Below, piece by piece: positions 5,211-5,763 of a stretch of 5,763 nucleotides of DNA. The number at the start of each line of letters is the position of its first letter. The first letter of the stretch is position 1. This stretch comes from Geodermatophilaceae bacterium (GTDB lineage: Bacteria > Actinomycetota > Actinomycetes > Mycobacteriales > Geodermatophilaceae). The stretch covers positions 1 to 5,763 of the forward strand of contig JACCSC010000065.1 in NCBI GenBank assembly GCA_013813215.1, written 5' to 3'. A program made the translations under genes and the position numbers. The notes under the pieces were generated by a model. The model was not told where the DNA came from and did not search any database. It saw only the letters and a program-made list of their open reading frames with translations.

Positions 5211-5763
5211 CTACTCGTAGAGGACGTACTCCGGGAGCGGGGTCAGGGCGAGAACCTGCTGCGGGGTCATGAGCGGCCCCTCCTCGACGTCTTCTTCGTA
5301 GAACAGCTTGAAGCCGGGTACGACGAAGGACGGCCGGTCGCGCATCAGCTCGCGCCAGGTGGCCTCCTTGGCCCCCTGGCTACCGATGCCGTCGACGGAC
5401 TGGACGATCGCCACGTTCGGGTGCGGGAGCAGCCCGCCGAGGTCCACCACCACCGAGCTGGCCACCTGGTGGTAGACCATCACCTTCTGCGGCAGGTTGT
5501 TCTCCCGCACGAGTCGGCCGAGGTAGTCCGCCACGCCGTTCAGCTCCGCGCCGGTGGTCTGCCCGTAGACCTCGCCGGGGACGCCGCTCGGTCCGACCGC
5601 CCACTCCGGGTCCAGTGCCACCCCCACGTCGGGCAGGCGCAGCCACTTCTCGTAGGCCTGCACCTCGGGCAGGAAGTCGGCCCGACCGGGCTGGATGTTC
5701 AGCAACAGCAGCGCCCCCGCCCGCCGGGCGGCATCCAGGTAGTCCTGGATCAGCGCGTCGTCG
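5211..5763 (-). CDS. C-terminal fragment of a probable alpha/beta-barrel protein of unknown function (183 residues, cut by right edge)
   Basis: The frame is open from the right edge to a TAG at 5211-5213. A TTG at 5703-5705 is internal, not the start, because coding-like sequence continues upstream of it (IQDYLDAARRAGALLLLNIQ). Strand-helix alternation is visible: ALLLLNIQPG (17-26 of the fragment), VGVALDPEWAVGP (47-58), KVMVYHQ (93-99), VAIVQSVDGIG (117-127), FVVPGFKLFYEED (146-158). Acidic or polar residues at strand ends (D51-E53 in DPEW, H98, D124) are typical of TIM-barrel enzymes, including glycoside-hydrolase-like ones. From memory, similar LDIQPG / LDPEW / GFKLFYDED proteins are widespread in Actinobacteria as secreted or lipoprotein-anchored proteins without assigned function; no search was possible. 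The signal peptide, if any, lies outside the window. The gene sits 48 bases upstream of the beta-helix gene on the same strand. Confidence 0.8.
   Translation of the reverse strand, partial: DDALIQDYLDAARRAGALLLLNIQPGRADFLPEVQAYEKWLRLPDVGVALDPEWAVGPSGVPGEVYGQTTGAELNGVADYLGRLVRENNLPQKVMVYHQVASSVVVDLGGLLPHPNVAIVQSVDGIGSQGAKEATWRELMRDRPSFVVPGFKLFYEEDVEEGPLMTPQQVLALTPLPEYVLYE

Noticed and set aside
5211..5705. A complete 164-residue gene starting at the TTG at 5703-5705
   Set aside because: The frame stays open with gene-like sequence to the window edge, including a helix and strand that fit the fold, so the real start is outside the window.

Overview
The window looks like chromosomal DNA from a high-GC Gram-positive actinobacterium. 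It is GC-rich by eye, codons favour G or C in third position, start sites carry purine-rich Shine-Dalgarno sequences, and the protein families are common in Actinobacteria. I cannot name a genus. There are five protein genes, two of them cut by the window edges. I see no RNA genes, insertion sequences, CRISPR arrays or phage genes.

Layout: (1) 1-246, minus strand: N-terminus of a CpaF/TadA-type secretion ATPase (Flp/Tad pilus type), running off the left edge. (2) 247-344: a 98-base gap holding the ribosome binding site of that gene and an exact match to the actinobacterial DnaA box. (3) 345-2633, minus strand: a large membrane O-acyltransferase of the OafA/YrhL type fused to an extracytoplasmic SGNH esterase/transferase domain. 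(4) 2634-2792: a divergent intergenic region with three short palindromes. (5) 2793-3368, plus strand: a small unrecognised single-pass membrane-anchored protein that seems to lack a Shine-Dalgarno and may be leaderless. (6) 3369-3409: a 41-base gap between convergent genes. (7) 3410-5161, minus strand: a secreted right-handed beta-helix protein with a CSLREA-like N-terminal motif, about eight helical coils, a choice-of-anchor-Q-like segment and a separate beta-rich C-terminal domain. (8) 5211-5763, minus strand: C-terminal 183 residues of a probable alpha/beta-barrel protein of unknown function, running off the right edge and probably co-transcribed with the beta-helix gene.

The common theme is the cell surface. 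One gene belongs to pilus or secretion assembly, one probably acetylates an envelope glycan, one anchors a small domain outside the membrane, one is a secreted beta-helix of the kind that often binds or cleaves polysaccharide, and one has acidic strand-end motifs reminiscent of glycoside-hydrolase-like barrels. Whether they work together is inference. The pairing of the barrel and beta-helix genes has the best positional support (same strand, 48 bases apart). The open questions worth most attention are that pair, the possible DnaA box, and the unexplained 191-residue exported protein.
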